Below are positions 62,281-64,000 of a DNA stretch of 64,000 bases, one piece after another. Each line of letters starts with the position of its first letter. The first letter of the stretch is position 1. The stretch is from JAICMB01 sp963795935. GTDB taxonomy: Bacteria; Acidobacteriota; Terriglobia; Bryobacterales; Bryobacteraceae. The notes below the pieces were generated by a model. That model saw only the letters and a program-made list of their open reading frames with translations. It was not told the DNA's origin and searched no databases. The stretch spans positions 682,001 to 746,000 of the forward strand of contig CAWCJO010000004.1 of assembly GCA_963795935.1 (NCBI GenBank). The letters run 5' to 3'. Made by a program: the position numbers and the translations under genes.

Positions 62281-63618
62281 GTGTCCCGCCCAGTCGCCGA
62301 GTTTCGTGGCGTCTCCAAGAGTTATCCGATTTACTCCTCCCCCAGCGATCGCCTCAAAGAACTGCTGTGTCTGAACCGCAAGTCCTTTCACCGCGATTTC
62401 TGGGCGCTTCGCGACGTCTCGTTCGAGATCCGCCGCGGAGAAACGTTCTGCATCGTGGGCGAAAACGGGTCCGGCAAGAGCACGCTGCTGCAAATTATAG
62501 CGGGCATCCTGAGGGTCACAACCGGGGAGGCGCTCATACGCGGCCGGGTCGCCGCGCTTCTGGAGCTAGGCTCCGGCTTCAACCCCGAATTCAGCGGTCG
62601 CGATAACGTCTATCTGAACGGCGCCATTCTCGGCCTCTCGCGAAAAGAAATGGACGCGAAATTCGCCGCGATCGAACAATTCGCCGAAATCGGCGATTTT
62701 ATCAATCAGCCGGTGAAAACTTATTCGAGCGGCATGGCGGTCCGGCTTGCCTTTGCCGTCGCAATTCACGTCGATCCCGAAATATTGCTCGTTGACGAGG
62801 CCCTGTCCGTCGGCGATATTTATTTCCGGCAGCGCTGCATGCGCAAGGTGCATGAGCTGCGCGAGCGGGCAACCACCATCGTCTTCGTTTCGCACGCCAT
62901 CGCGGATGTCAAATCGATCGGCGACCGCACGATGTGGCTCGATGCCGGCCGCATTCGCGATATCGGCGAGACCGACAGGGTCACGACCCGATACATGGCC
63001 GCCATGGTCGAGAAAGACTCCCGCTATCTGACGGCGAAACATACCCCCGCGGCGCCGCAAGCTTCCTCCGGCCCCATGATTGCGCCGGAAATCATCGAGC
63101 ACATACCCAACATCGACCATCGCCACGGCGATGGACGCGCCGAAGTGATCGGCATCGCCGTTCTCGACGCGCACGGCTCGCCCGTCCCGGTGATCGAGCC
63201 CTCTTCGACCATCATCGTCCGCATCAGCGTGCGCGCCAACGCGGCCATCGCGGTGCCCATCGTCGGGTTCATGCTGCGCAACCACATGGGCCTGGATTTT
63301 TCCGGGACCAACACGTCGCGCGAGGATTTCGAGCTTCCCGCCATGCGCGCCGGCGACATCTTCACGGTGGACTTCCACGTCCAACTGCCGGAGCTTTATC
63401 CCTCCGCATTTTCCTTCTCGCCCGCGATCGCGGACGGCACTCTGCACAGCTACGCCATGTGCGACTGGATCGACAACGCCATCACGCTGCAAATGATTTC
63501 CGGACCCGGCCAGATCTACGGCCACATTCATCTGCCCTGCCGCGTGGAGCTGAACCGCCGCCTCGGCGTGCCCGCGCCGGATGAGAAATTCTACGCCGCG
63601 GAGTCCCGCGTTGGTTGA
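62281..63618 (+). CDS. wzt: polysaccharide export ABC transporter ATPase, Wzt type with carbohydrate-binding C-terminus
   Basis: 445 residues from GTG 62281. ATPase: Walker A GENGSGKST, LLELGSGFNPEFSGRDNVYLNGAILGL (mark of the polysaccharide subfamily), signature YSSGMAVRLAFAVA, Walker B ILLVDEALSVGDIYF. The C-terminal 180 residues (VIGIAVLDAHGSPV, VRISVRANAAIAVPIVGFMLRNHMGLDFSGTN, AFSFSPAIADGT) are the beta-sandwich that in Wzt recognises the terminated O-antigen or capsule chain. It probably exports a surface glycan. The permease partner Wzm is not in the window. Confidence 0.93.
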   Translation: MSRPVAEFRGVSKSYPIYSSPSDRLKELLCLNRKSFHRDFWALRDVSFEIRRGETFCIVGENGSGKSTLLQIIAGILRVTTGEALIRGRVAALLELGSGFNPEFSGRDNVYLNGAILGLSRKEMDAKFAAIEQFAEIGDFINQPVKTYSSGMAVRLAFAVAIHVDPEILLVDEALSVGDIYFRQRCMRKVHELRERATTIVFVSHAIADVKSIGDRTMWLDAGRIRDIGETDRVTTRYMAAMVEKDSRYLTAKHTPAAPQASSGPMIAPEIIEHIPNIDHRHGDGRAEVIGIAVLDAHGSPVPVIEPSSTIIVRISVRANAAIAVPIVGFMLRNHMGLDFSGTNTSREDFELPAMRAGDIFTVDFHVQLPELYPSAFSFSPAIADGTLHSYAMCDWIDNAITLQMISGPGQIYGHIHLPCRVELNRRLGVPAPDEKFYAAESRVG

Positions 63619-64000
63619 ATTCACCGGCGAGCGCGTCATCCCCGGCCGCGTCAACGACGATCTCTGGAGCGAGCACCTGGCGCGCTATGCCTTCGCCTCG
63701 CTCTTCGCGCACGACAAGCGGGTCCTCGATTGCGGTTGCGGCGCCGGATATGGCGCCTGGGAGCTCGCCGCGGTTGCGCGGCAGGTCACGGCCATCGATC
63801 TATCGCGTGAAGCCATCGAGTATGCGGCCGCGACTTACGCGCGCGCAAACACGCACTACGCCGTTGGGTCCGGCCTCAAACTCCCCTTCGCAGCCGCGTC
63901 GTTCGACGTCGTCGTGGCTTTCGAGTTGATTGAGCACCTCGCGGCCTTCCGCCCTTTTCTCGACGAGTGCGCTCGCGTGCTCACCCCCGCGGGTCTGTTT
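63611..64000 (+). CDS. class I SAM-dependent methyltransferase, cut by window end
   Basis: It starts TTG 63611 (VEFTGERVIPGRVNDDLWSEHLARYAFA), overlapping the end of wzt by 8 bases. SAM motif VLDCGCGAGYGAWELA, AIDLSREAIEYAA, then FDVVVAFELIEHLAAFRPFL. FTGERxxP-E-H-Y is typical of methyltransferases in glycan clusters; in Wzt-type export a methyl cap may end the chain. No stop before the window edge. Confidence 0.88.
   Translation, partial: MVEFTGERVIPGRVNDDLWSEHLARYAFASLFAHDKRVLDCGCGAGYGAWELAAVARQVTAIDLSREAIEYAAATYARANTHYAVGSGLKLPFAAASFDVVVAFELIEHLAAFRPFLDECARVLTPAGLF

Overview
This is a GC-rich window that looks like the chromosome of a soil-type Acidobacteriota, probably a Solibacter/Bryobacterales relative. 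That placement is inferred from the gene style, not from a marker-gene tree. The signs are many Tat-signal enzymes, a PEP-CTERM tag, a DUF2934 protein, glycine-tailed RRM proteins, TadE/TadG-like genes and a large type VI secretion locus. There are three tRNA genes and no rRNA or CRISPR array. Single-base frame breaks occur through the window and cluster very densely in the metal-efflux operon (4.3-10 kb).

Layout. 0-2.1 kb: antitoxin fragment, a small unknown protein and gnd, all minus strand. 2.1-10.4 kb: modA-like lipoprotein, a Cys-rich exported protein, a membrane-anchored two-repeat protein, a Cus/Czc-type RND efflux operon (outer membrane, adaptor and pump genes, heavily frameshifted) and a small exported CGxxH protein. 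10.4-17.4 kb: Gfo/Idh/MocA oxidoreductase, MFS transporter, a thioredoxin-fold protein whose two active-site cysteines are serines, and three Tad-pilus-type genes. 17.6-29.3 kb: two RRM genes, a BON protein, an AbfD/HpaB-family enzyme, Tat and beta-propeller proteins, a sterol-desaturase-family protein preceded by a 58-residue PEP-CTERM protein, a decayed response regulator, a LuxR-type regulator, DUF2934, and a redoxin with an in-frame TGA. 30.0-46.3 kb: one long minus-strand T6SS operon, tssB-tssC-hcp-hcp-hcp-tagJ-tssA-tssE-tssF-tssG-tssH-vgrG-DUF4123-FHA/DUF4123, behind a near-consensus promoter. TssJ, TssK, TssL, TssM and PAAR are not here. 46.5-49 kb: a carboxymuconolactone-decarboxylase-family gene with an in-frame TGA, a deleted MFS gene, a decaying vapBC-like pair and tRNA-Cys. 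49-62 kb: glycosyltransferase, YggS, several unknown or exported proteins, DsbA-like, SDR, a Tat hydrolase, tRNA-Arg, purD, then mnmG-rsmG-parS-parA-parB and tRNA-Met. 62.3-64 kb: Wzt-type polysaccharide ABC ATPase and the start of a methyltransferase.

The most exciting signal is a pair of unrecognised selenoprotein candidates. In the redoxin at 28710-29273 the TGA sits exactly on the first Cys of a CPHC active site. It is followed by a perfect 8-bp hairpin whose loop starts with G, at a distance typical of bacterial SECIS elements. In the CMD/AhpD-family gene at 46533-47084 the TGA sits on the second Cys of the CxxC motif, followed by a 5-6 bp hairpin with a GGUCG loop. Standard gene calling would cut both into short useless pieces. 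Together they suggest that this organism reads UGA as selenocysteine in thiol-redox enzymes; the Sec machinery itself is not in this window.
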